Positions 1 to 12,103 of a stretch of 43,718 nucleotides of DNA are shown here, in pieces (positions within the stretch are counted from its first letter, which is position 1; each line of letters opens with the position of its first letter). The notes beneath the pieces were generated by a model. It was not told where the DNA came from, made no database searches, and saw only the letters and a list, made by a program, of their open reading frames with translations. Source of the stretch: Xanthoparmelia taractica (taxonomy: Eukaryota > Ascomycota > Lecanoromycetes > Lecanorales > Parmeliaceae); contig JANQBS010000297.1 of assembly GCA_033085395.1 (NCBI GenBank), positions 1 through 43,718 of the forward strand, read 5' to 3'. Both the position numbers and the translations under genes were made by a program.

Positions 1-78
1 ATATCCCATATCTTTCGGTATGGTATTCGAAAAACTGGTCCCATACCATCAAATATACCACACCTTTCCGACCCGTAG
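1..78. mobile_element. Outer end of a TIR DNA transposon (left edge copy)
   Basis: The window opens inside a transposon and leaves it at position 78 with the terminal motif CCTTTCCGACCCGTAG. Nearly the whole 78 bp is the reverse complement of 43601-43685 at the other edge, and the last ~16 bp match both ends of the complete copy at 27737-28922. The element body lies outside the window to the left. The next six bases (79-84, ACTCTT) should be its target duplication, judging from the 6-bp duplication around the internal copy. They do not match the six bases before the right edge copy, so the two edge copies look like separate insertions. Superfamily not recognised. Confidence 0.75.
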
Positions 79-3000
79 ACTCTTTATTAAAGCTAGATTA
101 TCGATATCCTTTTATATATCTAATTACCTCGAAGTCGAGATTACTCTTATATATCTATAGATAAAATTAGTATGGAGGCTTTCGCTAAGAAGCTTAGACG
201 TTTTAATAATAATATAAATTACGGCGCTACGATATATAAGATATCGCTCTAAAATAGATTTACGTATATATTTATAATATCTTTAAACTTAAAATAGCGA
301 TTAAGGTTATCTTTCTTTTTCTTCTTATTTTAAGATCCTTAATAATAATAAGAGATATAAGAGCTAGAGATATATTAATTAGAATATAATAGTCTATTTT
401 TATCGATAAAGATATTTTAGATATTAGAATAAACTTATAAGAAACGACTATTATATAAATTATTAAAATAGTAAACGAAAAATATTTTATATATATAGCT
501 ACTAAAGGCATCTATAAGGCTCTCGTAGATATATGTTACGTAAATATAAGAATCGTATTAATCGTAGCGTAAAGAAGTACGCTATAGATAGTATAATAAA
601 GAATTCGTCGTTTCTAAATACTAGTAACTATAAGTATCCGCAGAATAAGAAATACTACGAATAACTTATCGATAGCGATAGCTATAATATAGAATAGCTA
701 TAAGATTTAGTTAATTTTAATAAGAAGAGCTTAGCGAACTATAGATAGATAGAATATATATCGATAACTCTTTTAGCTCGCGTAGAACGTCTAGATAACG
801 AAGAATATAAGAAGAAAAATCTAATTCTATTAGCTTTATCTAACTACTTAAATTAAGATACTTATTAGAGTAATTATGATAACTATATTATCTAAATCTA
901 AGTAGCGAATAATTACTATCTGCGTAAATATTCGAAGAGCGATAAGAATAAAGAATATAAAGAACTTAATCTAGATAAAAGCGAGAATTTCTAGCGCTCT
1001 ATTTCGATTATTATCTATAAAAGCTTTAGAAGCTACTATTTTCGAGATATTTAAAAAAGAATTAAAATATTTAAGAGTATATAGTATCTAAGAATATACT
1101 AGTTCTATAATTAATTAATATAAATTAAAAGACTATTTAGCTTTCGACCCTTCTTAAGATAGTATACGTATAACGCTACTTTAATTATTATAATAATTCG
1201 TCTCTATTAATACTAAGCTAGATTATAGAATTATAATACTAATCTAATCGAGAAGTAATTCCTAGCTAGTCTAGATATATAAATTAAATATCCGAGAGAT
1301 TTCTAATATTTATAATTATTCTTATTTTTATAATGATACTCTATCTCGATCTAGTATATTATTAGATTTAGACTTTCGCGTAATAAGTAGATCTTACTCT
1401 TAAGATTCTCGAAAAGACGTAAATAAGAATTCTATATTAGATATTTATATTCTCGCTAATACTAACGAGAAAAAGCTAAAGCTTTTATAGTCTTTAAAAA
1501 TAATCTTAATTCGTATAATTATCGATCTAAGAATCTTCGACGCTCTTTATAATAGCTAAAAAAATTCGAAAAGCTTAGATAACCTAGCGTCTACATAAAG
1601 ATAGATTCTATATTACTAGATACTAAATATATCTTTCTATTTTAAGAGCTAAACACTAAGAAATCTAGTACGAATTCTACGCTCTTTCGCTACTTTCGAG
1701 ATTATTAAATAAACTAACGCTAATAATTTTAAGACGATAGAACTTTTCGAGATATTTATATAATTATCTTTAAAAGACGACTTAAAATTCTAATATATTC
1801 CGGCTAGTATTTAATTAAATATATACTAACTTAATAGCTTTAATATTATAAGAATAGTCTACTAATTTCTTCTCGAGTTTCTAAGAAAGACGGGCTATAA
1901 AAAGTCTTTCGATAATCGTAACTACGCTTTTAATATAGTATTTTATATTAATAAGTTCTTTTTCGATTTCTTAACTAAAAATTCTAAGTTTTTAGAAATA
2001 TTTAATTGCTATATAATAAACTAGCGTTAAGATCGATAGAGCTAATTAGAGTTTTTTTCTTTAAAATAAGAACTAGTAACAAGGTTCTTCGATAAAAATA
2101 ACGCGATTATATTTATTAATATTAAGAGATATTCGAATTTTCTCGAATATATAATTCTTTAGAATCTTTTAGAAACGATTACTTAGATTACTACGACGTC
2201 TAATATACAGACTATAGTATATAACTTCTTTATTTCGTAGCTAATTCGAGATAAGAGAAACTCTTAATTCGATATCGAGTCTATACGTGCTAATAGATTT
2301 TATTAGGCGCTCGAGTTTACTATCTTCGTAACGTTTTTTATAATTAGTCGAACGAAAGATATAGAGAGATACTATAATATATACTACTTTTATAATAAAG
2401 AATAATTACTCGAAGCTTCTTATAAACGAGTAATATCTCCGAGATTATAGATCTAGCGTCTACGCTATCTTATTAAATATTAATATAATAGTAGTATATA
2501 TAGATATAAAACGAATCGAGATATAATAGAGTAATTTACTAAAATCGAGCGAACTTAGAATTATTACGATCTAGTTAGTATTATAAGATATCGAGAGTAT
2601 AATTAAGACGATATTAGAATAATTTTAAAAGCGGCTCGATTATATTACTAGTAATTATTTCTTTATATCTTATAGAAGTTATATTATAGATATGGTAAAA
2701 TTAAGAGCTTTCCCTTTAGTAAAGATACTATATAACGGGTATTAGCTAGTATTCTATATTATAAGAGAAGTTCGTTTTATCTTTACTTTATCTATATACC
2801 TTAAAGCTATCTATAGTAAATATCTAAATTAGATCTCGATATAGCGCGTGTATTTAATATCGTATTTTAGAATATAAAAATAGAAACGTAGGAAAGTAGT
2901 CTATAGCTTATAGAACGTAGATAAAATAATAGACGTTACTATAGAAATTCTCTATTAAAAAGAGACCTAGCTAGCTAATAGCTAAGAAAGTTAACGCTAG

Positions 3001-4802
3001 TCTATTTAAATACTAGCTACCGCTTTTTTAGTCTTAATTTAAGTATTTATTATTTTTACTTATTTATTCGCGTCTATTTCTTTCTTTAGATCTATTAGCT
3101 TATAGTAATTCTCTAATTACTTATTCTTATTTAATAGCGACGCGCTAATAGTCTATATATTCTTCGTAGCGTCGATCTCGAGGGTATAAGAAGTTATAGA
3201 TATCGAATTAATTTCCTTAGTCTATATATTCTTCTTAATCTTTTTTATACTTATCGACTTCGAAGATTTAAGAGACGATCGTTTAGCGTAAGATAAGTTT
3301 CTAGATATCGAAGATTATTCTTTAAATTCTATAAATTTAGAGCGTCGTTTACGCGTGATTTCGATCTCTTTCTTTAATAAATCGACTTTAATCTTTAATT
3401 TCTTTTAGATTATTAATCTATCTTCGACTTCTAATTTCTCTTTAATCTTTATTAGTATCTCTTTAGAAGAAGCTTGTATTATAGTAATATTTCTATCTAT
3501 CGAATTATCTTTAAGCTATATAATATACTTCGTTTTATATTTCTTTACTTATTTATAGAATATCTTATCTTTCTTTTCTCTTATTAGATAAATATATCTT
3601 ATAGTTATTTAAGTCTTTTAAGTTTTCGACTTTTTCTTCTTCTTTCTAACTATATTCTTCTATTATATTAAAATCTAAGTTTTAGTATATGGCTTCTTTA
3701 GATATTTAGTATACTAAGCTAGATTTATTCTCTTTAGTAGCTTATTATTATTCGTAGACGTATAAGCGATAGTAATAATATCGTTAATATATTTATAATC
3801 GTAGTATTACTTTCTATCTTATTTTCGCTCGCTAATTCTATAAGACTATAATTTAATATTAGTAATATTAGATACTTCTTTTAAATTAAAGCTATTAGAC
3901 GCGCTCGATTCTAAATATTAAGTAACTCTTTAGACTATATCTTATAATAACTATATCTCCTCGATAATTATTACTAGATTTTTATATTATTATTTTATAA
4001 TTTATCGAGAGTTTTTCTATACGACTCTTATAATTAGAAATAGTTATTACGAGTATCTTATTCTTTTAGTTATCGCTAAGAACTAAAATCGAGTATCTCG
4101 TACTTTCTAGATTATTATCTTTACTATTATCGCCGTTATTTTCTTTATCTTAGTTATTATTATCGCTACTCGTCTAACTAAGATTATTACGACTAGGATT
4201 CTCTTCGGCGTAATTAATTAAATTTAGTTCTTAAGCTATAGAAGAGATATTCTTCTCTCTAAAGCTAGAAGTCGAAGTCTATACTATCTTCTCGCTCTTA
4301 TCTATTAGTATTATATTATCTACTTTCTTCTCTTTCGTCTCTATTTTATCTCTTTCTTATTAGAGATTATTAAGTTATTTATTAGCGTCTTATAGTCTCT
4401 TCTTTTAAATTATAATTTCGTTTATATTCTCGAGATTAGTCTATTTCTCTAGCGCCTCGACTTTATCTTATAATAACGCTAGATTTTATAGTATAGCGAT
4501 ACTATTCTTTTTCTTCTTTATCTTTATATATCGTAGCTTTTTCTTCTTCTTATCGAGTATAGATTTAGTAATAGAAGATATTAAAATACGAGCTATAATA
4601 GTTTTATAAGAATTATAGATACGGATAATTAAACTACTTCTTTAGTATATATAAATTAAGACTAAGCTAAGTCTAAAGACTATTTATATATAGTCGATAC
4701 ACGATTATATTAATATAGATATCGTTCGATTATAGATATAAATAATATTTCTATACTACTTTTAACTCTATAGACCTTTTATACTTCGTAATTCGAAGTT
4801 CG
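79..4802. other. RIP-mutated repeat DNA, unidentified
   Basis: Very A+T-rich, TA-dinucleotide-rich DNA with no believable intact gene. Plus-strand readings between about 1.6 and 2.6 kb and minus-strand readings between about 3.0 and 4.6 kb give protein-like stretches in which nearly all stops are TAA or TAG, as expected when RIP converts CAA/CAG codons. I see no paired LTRs or TIRs inside. The right boundary is where similarity to the DIRS-order copy at 20.35-24.95 kb begins. Confidence 0.6.
3050..4640 (-). pseudogene. Coiled-coil, lysine/glutamate-rich protein remnant
   Basis: Read on the minus strand, this stretch gives long runs of K, E, I, L, S and N with heptad-like spacing (for example around 3360-3480 and 4330-4560) and a Ser/Asn/Asp-rich middle part near 4080-4300. 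Stops are TAA/TAG at places fitting mutated Gln codons. Such composition is common in Gag-like proteins of fungal retroelements but is not diagnostic. I did not check frame continuity over the whole stretch, and the ends are approximate. A function cannot be named. Confidence 0.3.
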
Positions 4803-5879
4803 AGCTTAATATTAGTTTTATATAAATTTGACTTTATTCGTAAATATTATAATACGTTTATAAACGTATATATCTTAAACGATTAGAACGATTTTATAGC
4901 CTAGATCATCGAGAATAGACGTTATAGCGATCTCCTATTACGTAAAATAATCGTCTTTATCGATATTAAGTAGAACTTAGATTCTACTCTTAAATTCTTC
5001 GCTATATATCGAAATTTTAATAAGAGACGATGTTCACGCGAGTACTATTAGTATATATATATTTATCTTAATTATTAGCTAAATTATCTAATAAATACGT
5101 ATTATAAGATTAAAATCGAGATCTTAAATATTAATCTCATCTCGCTTAATAATCGAATTTCTAAGTCTAAATAACTCTTAACGCACTTATAGATATTTAT
5201 ATTACTATTACATATAGTAGAAGGATTTCTATACGCGCTATATGATTTATTAGATTTAAATTTAGTTAGCTAAGATTCGCTGCGAGTAAAAGGTTGGGAT
5301 CGTTAATTGAAGAATTATTTAAATCTTATATTCGTAAAGATTCTTTCGACTATTCTTCGAAAGAAAATAAAAATTAAATATCGAGGTTAAATTCTACGTT
5401 ATCGCAATTATAATTATTAATTAGCCCTCGTAGTATCTAATATATTAATAGCGAATCTTTAAAAATAGCTTTAGTATAATCGCTTAGTCGAGATTAACTT
5501 TTAGACGAAATAGTAATTCGTTTACTCGCCGCTAGAACTAGTCTCGAAGCACAATAATAATTAAAGACGTATTTATAATCTCTTATTTTCATATGAGATC
5601 TTAGTTAATAATAGTATACTCTAGAACTAAGAGGCTCTAAAATACGCGCTATATAATAACGTAGTAATCGCACTACTATAATAAGGTTTTGAGGCTTAGT
5701 TCGTTAAAAGAGACCTGAAAGACGTCTTTAGATATATATCGATTGCAATTTTAGATCAATGATTGCTAGGATTTCACTATGACGATCGCTATTAAATAGA
5801 ATAATATCTATTCTTCGGCCTACGTACGTTATTATTTATATTTAATCTATTTATAAAGACTCTTAATTAAATCTTAATG

Positions 5880-6700
5880 ATAGTTTTTCTTTAAATTATA
5901 GTACTTTATTATTTAAACGATTTCTTCGTTATTCTAGTATCAATCGATAATGCGATTGTATATAGTTAATAATTTAATCTCGTATATGAAGAATTAGACT
6001 TTAAAATTAATTATATTAAGGATATTATGGGTATTATAGCCGATTATCTAGGGATTGAGTTCGATAGTATTCTAATGTAGACTAGACTCTTTTTTAATAA
6101 GCTCGCCCGGGCGAGAAATACGATTAAGAATCTTTTAAATCGGGCGATGATCTCATATCGCGAACTCGAGTTAGCGATCGATTTCTTATTATTTATTATT
6201 AAGATCGTGATCTTAGAGAGAGCGTTTTTAAGGCGACTTTTCGATGTTATTCGAAGATTAATAGTATTTATTAGAATTATATTATATATGAAGATCAATC
6301 TATTATAGTGAAAGATCTTTTTAAAAGATTGAAATAATTTTAAGTTAATTCGCTACGTTATTAATCGATTAATATAGTATATTTAAATCGACGCATTAGG
6401 AACCTTTAATATGAGAGGCTATATTCTAAAATACTTAAATCTCTTGCAGTCGATTTAGAAGGCTTTTAGTATTTTAATATTATACGTTATTATTAAAAAG
6501 ACATTTAATTTAAAGAAATAAAGATCGTATATCACGCTATTCGACTATAATTACAAAGACTTTAGAGATTACGATTGATGCTATATTGCGATAATAACGT
6601 ATATATTTATAATCTTAAAAAGTTCTCTATTCGCGAATTAGTTATGGTCTTACTACGAGATATAGTAATGCTATTAATAAAATACGATATTTACTTAATC
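5880..6700 (+). pseudogene. Reverse transcriptase / RNase H remnant of left DIRS-order copy
   Basis: Around 5925-6000 the plus strand reads ...VSIDNAIVY..., the position of the RT active-site motif (two Asp); the right copy keeps IDDIIIY there, so the second Asp has become Asn here, a G-to-A change. About 20 codons on, DYLGIEFDSI begins the conserved block after the active site (FLGI.. in the right copy), followed by a helical segment with ...RARNTIKNLLNRAMIS and ...KIVILERAFLRRLFDVIRR. The LG-I-D block and RAFLRRL segment are familiar from fungal DIRS-type polymerases. Stops and missing residues make it non-functional. Outer ends are approximate. Confidence 0.65.
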
Positions 6701-6949
6701 TTAATATAAATCTTAATCAAGATTAATAAGTTAATAGATAACTTATTACGCTTTCGATATCGAAAGATCGCTAACGTATATCTATAGCTAAGATATATCT
6801 CAATCGCTCCGTAGAGCTAAGGCGCGACTTATCGAATTTCTAATATAATTAGATCGTATTATCACGAGAGATAGCTCGTCTTCTTTAATAAGATTTGGCC
6901 GCAAAGACGCGAAAAACGTATATTATATTTATCAAGTTATATAACGCTT

Positions 6950-7760
6950 ATTGCGTTATTAATAAGAGTATACCTTTCTTTCTAGCGATTGTTAACTCAC
7001 TCGTTAGCTAGATTATATATCTTAATACGAGACAAATTAAGATTAAGATTATTAAGATCTATCTAATAGACGTTAGATTAGTTTACGTTAATATAAAATA
7101 TAAGAATCTTACGATATTTTATAATTCTTAATTATAAAGAATTATCGTTAATATTTAATATTTACGAGACGAGACTGAGACGAAAGAATATCGTTTAATT
7201 ATTAAAGATCTATTACTATAAATACTTATTTATATTAGTTAAGAAGACGAGATCGAAGTAACGCTCTATATAGTCTTTTATCTCGTATTCATCGTATTTC
7301 TTCGTGTGAGCGAGTTTATATATATTATACGTGATCGTAAAGACTAGGACTTTAAGTAATAATTCTTCACTCGTCGCTTAATAAGACTATACGAGAAATA
7401 TCTCGAACTTATATTTTTAGTATCTAAAACGGATTTCTTTCGTTAAAAAATAACACTTATCGTTACGACGTTAAATAATAACGCTTATATAATAAAGATC
7501 TTACGATATCTCTTTAGATAAAAGATCTTATTAAATAGCTCCCTCTTTTAATTAAATAAGAGCTCTTTTATTAAAGAGCTAATTATTAATTAACTTTGCT
7601 AAATACTAATCTCGCTCGATATGAAAAATTATTATTTAGAATATTTCTTTCGTAGAGAGACTATTACTTTAGCACGCTAGACGAGTCTTAGCGACGATAA
7701 GATTATACTATTAAGACGCTAGAAGACCAATTTCTATTATCTTTATATTATTACTTATTT
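6950..7760 (+). pseudogene. Tyrosine recombinase remnant of left DIRS-order copy
   Basis: The plus strand at about 7165-7330 reads DETETKEYRL, then an alternation of hydrophobic residues ending VFLRVSEF, the box I signature of tyrosine recombinases with its catalytic Arg in an LR-SE context. Further on (7623-7752) comes EYFFRRETITLAR and, near the end, LLRRQKTNFYYLYI (Q standing for a TAG): box II and the region of the nucleophilic Tyr. The box II His seems replaced by Tyr, as a C-to-T change would do. Several in-frame TAG/TAA remain. In DIRS elements this enzyme integrates the circular DNA copy, in place of a DDE integrase. Confidence 0.7.
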
Positions 7761-7895
7761 TAAGCGAATACTTATTACATTATAAAGATATTAGCATCTT
7801 CCGTTTTATTAGCGCTAGTACTAGCGATACTCGTATCGCTAGATTATTATGCGAAATCTTCTACGAGGCTCTTATATAACGTTTTTTAATTATTT

Positions 7896-8058
7896 AAGAG
7901 TTTTTCTAGCGCTAAGACACGTTTAAAGATCTATCTAGATCGGCTAACGATCTAGCTAAGCTTATTAACTATTAATCTTAGCGTTAAAATAATTTAATTA
8001 ACTATCTATAATATTACTTAATCTCGATATATATATCTTTATAAATAAGAACACTAAT
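7896..8058 (+). repeat. Split direct repeat B1 (left DIRS-order copy)
   Basis: Internal copy of the ~160-bp B repeat, beginning AAGAGTTTTTCTAGCGC and ending near AAGAACACTAAT. It matches B2 (8299-8457) at nearly every position except C/T and G/A differences that make it more A+T-rich, so it has taken RIP that B2 has largely escaped. Confidence 0.7.
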
Positions 8059-8298
8059 CGAATAGTAAGACTATAAGTTAATATATCTTATAATCTAGCT
8101 TTTATTTTAGATATATACGTATATGCAAAGAACACGTGTCTTCGAGAGCACTATATATATAAGTCTTATATTATTAGTTAACTCTTTATTCGAATTCTTC
8201 TCACTTAGAGCAATCGTATTCTTTTATCTTACTCACTCACGCCTATATATAGCTATCTAATTAAACACTTTAGATCTATATCGTATAGATATAGGGAG
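8059..8298 (+). repeat. Split direct repeat A2 and A2-B2 spacer (left DIRS-order copy)
   Basis: The first ~175 bp, from CGAATAGTAAGAC to the TATTCTTTTAT near 8238, match the A1 repeat found only in the right copy (24780-24952, reverse complement). The following ~60 bp up to B2 occur in the A2-B2 join of both copies but not next to A1 or B1. Confidence 0.65.
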
Positions 8299-8457
8299 TT
8301 TTTCTAGCGCTGAGGCACATCTAGGGATCTATCTAGGTCGGCTAATAACCTAGCTAAGTCTATTAACTACTAACCTTAGCGTTGAAATGACTCAATCAAC
8401 TATCTATAGTACTACTTGGTCCCGATGTATATACCTTCATGAATAAGAACACTAATC
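8299..8457 (+). repeat. Split direct repeat B2, 3' terminus of left DIRS-order copy
   Basis: From GGGAGTTTTTCTAGCGCTG to AAGAACACTAAT. Reverse complement of 20350-20512. Much less RIP-mutated than B1: it still has GAGGCAC, AACCTAG and TGGTCCCGATG where B1 has A/T-substituted versions. Confidence 0.7.
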
Positions 8458-11400
8458 GTAGACTTTAGACTAATCGTATTAGCTCTATAACTCTACGATA
8501 CGCGCTATATATACGTATATATATTACGCGATTATCGTACTTTAAATTACGTACTCTCTTTAGATTTTAGCTCTATATCTAAAGTCGTATTTTCTCGATC
8601 GATTACGTTACTCTATTTTCTAAAAGCGGATATAAATAGTTAATACTAGGAAGTATATATTATAATAAGTATAGTACGAAAGAGTACGAAGACCTCTCTA
8701 GAGAAATAGTATTACGCGAGTCTTTAACTAATAGTTATCGGTCTATACTATTCTTTCTAATCTATATCTATTTAAGAATAGACTAGTAAAAATAATAATA
8801 ATTTTATCTCGAGATTCGATAACTACTCTTTTATTAGTTATCTTTCTATATTTTACTCTATCGCTACTCTTCTTTTTAATATCTTCTTAAAGCTATTAAA
8901 CTCTAGAGTTAGCGCTAAAGGAACGCCTAAAAGCTATAATAGCTTTTTAAGCTCAGGGTTACACGGGAGACGCGCTTCTCGCGTTATCGTAATTGTAATC
9001 GTTCTGGTTCTAACGGGAGCAGCGCTATCTATTTAGTCTTAGTAACCGCATCTCGACCTCCTAGCAGAACTCCTGGGGGTCTTCTTACATGATCTATATA
9101 CTTTTTACGAATCTATAGTAATTATCTCGGTTTTACTAAGTTCTACTTACGTACTATTTAGTGTATTTAGAGGTTAATAGAACGCGCTAGTATAGCTTTC
9201 TCGTCTATATATACTTATTATAAGATTAATTTACTATTTGTATTAAGTAATACTAAGAATAATTAGAGTATCTTATTCTTAACCCTACTATTCTTTATCT
9301 TCGCGTAGAGTATTTATCGACCGTTCTACGAGCTATTTCTATAAGTTTATTAAGCTTATACGATACTTCGTTCTTATATAATATAGCGATATATTAAGAA
9401 CGAATTAGCGTTTCTAGGATTATATATATATATCTTATATAGAATATTTATCGTAATCGCTCTTCTCGAACTTCTATAGATACTCTATCGATATTTAGCC
9501 TTCTATCGCGACCTTTCTTAAGTAAATATCGACGTTATTCGTAATACTATTAGAATTAAGATCTAAGTTTTAACGCGCTAAATATTCGAGCTAAGTAGTA
9601 TATTAATATTCGGCTTTTAGGGGTCGGCTACCGTACGCTTTTAGAGAGTTATTCGTTTATAATAGTATCTTAGACAATAAATATATTGTCGATACTAAAG
9701 CTAACTATAGTTTATTTACTTATCGAGTCCCGAGATAGATTTATATATCGACTACTTCGCTACGTAAAGAGATCTTTAGAGAAAATAAGATATCTAATAC
9801 TCTATAGCGAACTATACGAAATATCTACGTCGATAAAAGAGTATAAAACCGTACTTATAATAGCGATAGAATTCGAGATCGCTATAGTATTATCTTACTT
9901 ATAAGAACTTCTCGACGGAGACGAGAGATACGAAGTCGTAATATTAAGAATTTATATAGTATAGTAGCTAAAGAGAGAAGATATATAACTTTATCTAATA
10001 GAAGACGAATACTAATAAAGTTCTTAGATAATAAGCTAGTTATAAAAAATCTAATCGATAACACGCTTATTATAAATAAATCTAAACGAGTAAGTTCTAT
10101 CTAAGAAATAACTTATATTATACTTAATTCTATTAGATATTAAAAATATCTATCTAATATAAACGAAGATCGATAGAATATTAATTCGAAGAGAAATATA
10201 GGCGTATTTTTTATCTTAATAGTTATTTCGATTCGCGTAATATCGTAATACGTAAAAATGTAATAAATTCGATAAAGACTTCTATAGTAAGATAATCTCG
10301 TTAATCGAAAGGGAAATTAATACTATACTCCTTATAGATATAGATTAAATATCTATTAAAAGTAATATCGCTAACTACTATAGTCTCTATCTAGACTAAT
10401 CTTCGAGACGATATTCGAACGCTAGTATAGACTAAGGTAAGTTATAATATCCGATTCTTAAAATTAGAATATCGGTCTTAATATATTACTATTCTTATTA
10501 TTTAATCTTTATAGATTAGAATAAAGATAGAATCTAATTTAAAATATTAAGATAAATAAAATAAGATATATATCTCGATTATATCTATTTTAGTTTAACG
10601 CTTCTTAAAGAGAAAAAGATTAATTCGAATCTAAGAAAAAGAAGTTATATTTTAGTTAAATCTAATATAGGTATATTAAGTTTTTATTACTATATTACTT
10701 TATAGTTAATAAGAGTAGATTAAGAAATTATTATAGTAAGACTAGTAGAGAGCTAAAAACGAATATTATAGAGTTAAAAATAAATTATTTCCCTAAATCT
10801 ATTATATATAAATAATAAATTAATTTAGTATTATAAATTTAGATATAAATATTATTATAAATTATAACTATCTATATATTTATAATATTATTTATACGAT
10901 ATAATATATTTAAGACTTAAAACTTCTTACGCTTATATTTATTAGAGTCGTTATAGTATACGTAGTCTAAGTATTACTTAGCTACTTAGATCTCGTATTC
11001 ACGTAGATCGTTTTAGTTGATTTAAGCTTTATAGATTCTAAAAGTATAATTTTATCGAGCACGAGCGATAGATATACGTAAAGTCTCTTAGATATCGATA
11101 CTATAACGATCTTAGCTTCTTTTCTCTTACTTAATATATATACTAAAATCGATACTTAAAGTTATTTGATATATAAAATCTTTTTATCGACTAGATTCGA
11201 AATCTCGATAAACGTTAACGTTCTAGTTTAGATAATAAAGATATCGCGAGCTAAAGCGCTAGAGAATTCTATAACTTAATTTATAAACGCTAATCTTTTT
11301 AAGTTACCCGTAAGTTATCTTTAAAGTAATACGAGACGTAAACTAAATCTAATCGAACACGTCGTATTTAACCCTTAATTTCTCGATCGATAATCGAACT

Positions 11401-11951
11401 TATAGTACGATAGCTTCTTAAAATCGTCTAATTTACTTTAACGAGCGTAGAGAACTAGAGACTTAAAGAGAAGTATAATCTTACTAGAAGAGTCTTATAA
11501 GTAGAATTTTTAGTATAGTTAGAGAAAAAAGCGATATCTTATAGTTTCTTAGAGAGAGTATAGCCCTCGCTTTAATATTTCTTATTTAAAAACTATTATT
11601 TCTAAGACTTCGATATTCTAATATAATTTTCGATCTTTTTAACTATATTTTCTTATTTCTTCTTATAATTTAAACGACTATTATTCTTCTACGCGTATCG
11701 ATACTATTAAGATAATATTTAGAGTCTTAGAGTCTTCGATAGATAAAGACTAAACTACGATTCCAGCTCGGTAACTTTTCTCGCTCGATAGCCTAATAAA
11801 GTAAGTACTATATATAGTATACTTAGAATAAAATTTAACGAATATATATAAAGATATTCTTCGTAGTTAGTCGATAAATATAAAAAAGCCTCTCTATTAA
11901 TAGTCTAGTAATACGTAGTCGTTATAATACGAGCGAGTAATAGAACGATAG
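8458..11951. other. RIP-mutated repeat DNA, unidentified
   Basis: A+T-rich sequence without a convincing gene. A 72-residue plus-strand reading at 9686-9904 (rich in I, L, E, R, Y) is probably a remnant of a longer protein rather than a gene. A patch of more normal composition lies at about 8945-9110 (GGGAGACGCGCTTCTCGCG, CTCCTGGGGGTCTTC). I found no matching partner for it in the window. No LTR, TIR or known domain recognised. Confidence 0.55.
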
Positions 11952-11956
11952 ACTTT

Positions 11957-12098
11957 TGTCACGGTTTTGACATATGCTCTCCGAATGCCAAGCCCGATGT
12001 GGATCAATGTTACTCCGGAGAAGAGTTTTCAGAGCCTTCGTAGCATATTTGAACAATGGAAGCAGTCAATCCCACTACACGTCCATTCGTTCGTGACA
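11957..12098. mobile_element. Solo LTR with 5-bp target duplication, not RIP-mutated
   Basis: A 142-bp segment that begins TGTCACGGTTTTGAC and ends CATTCGTTCGTGACA, the TG...CA ends and TGTCACG/CGTGACA terminal inverted repeat typical of LTRs. It is flanked by perfect direct repeats ACTTT at 11952-11956 and 12099-12103, the 5-bp target duplication of retrovirus-like integrases. Its base composition is normal although it sits in heavily mutated DNA, so it either arrived after RIP of its surroundings or is too short to be recognised by RIP. It most simply arose by recombination between the two LTRs of a full element; a very small non-autonomous element is the alternative. Confidence 0.85.
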
Positions 12099-12103
12099 AC
12101 TTT

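Larger units (their letters stand above)
4803..8457 (+). mobile_element. DIRS-order tyrosine-recombinase retrotransposon, 5'-truncated copy (left)
   Basis: This segment is a diverged reverse complement of about 20353-24010; position x here corresponds roughly to 28813 minus x there. It carries, in order on the plus strand, the end of a Gag-like region, a reverse transcriptase/RNase H remnant, a tyrosine recombinase remnant, and terminal repeats in the order B1 (about 7896-8058), A2 (8059-8235) and B2 (8299-8457). The A1 repeat and first ~0.8 kb present in the right copy are missing, so it is truncated at its 5' side. Repeats in the order A1...B1-A2-B2 are the split direct repeats of PAT- and Ngaro-type DIRS elements. 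It is heavily RIP-mutated except in the outermost repeat B2. Confidence 0.8.

Noticed and set aside
272..511. 79-codon minus-strand open frame
   Set aside because: Ile/Leu/Tyr-rich translation of RIP-mutated A+T-rich DNA with no domain and no context.
6044..6298. 84-codon minus-strand open frame
   Set aside because: Lies opposite the plus-strand RT remnant of the left DIRS-order copy, so it is an antisense shadow.
9882..10064. 60-codon minus-strand open frame
   Set aside because: Low-complexity Leu/Ile/Arg reading in RIP-mutated DNA, without conservation cues.
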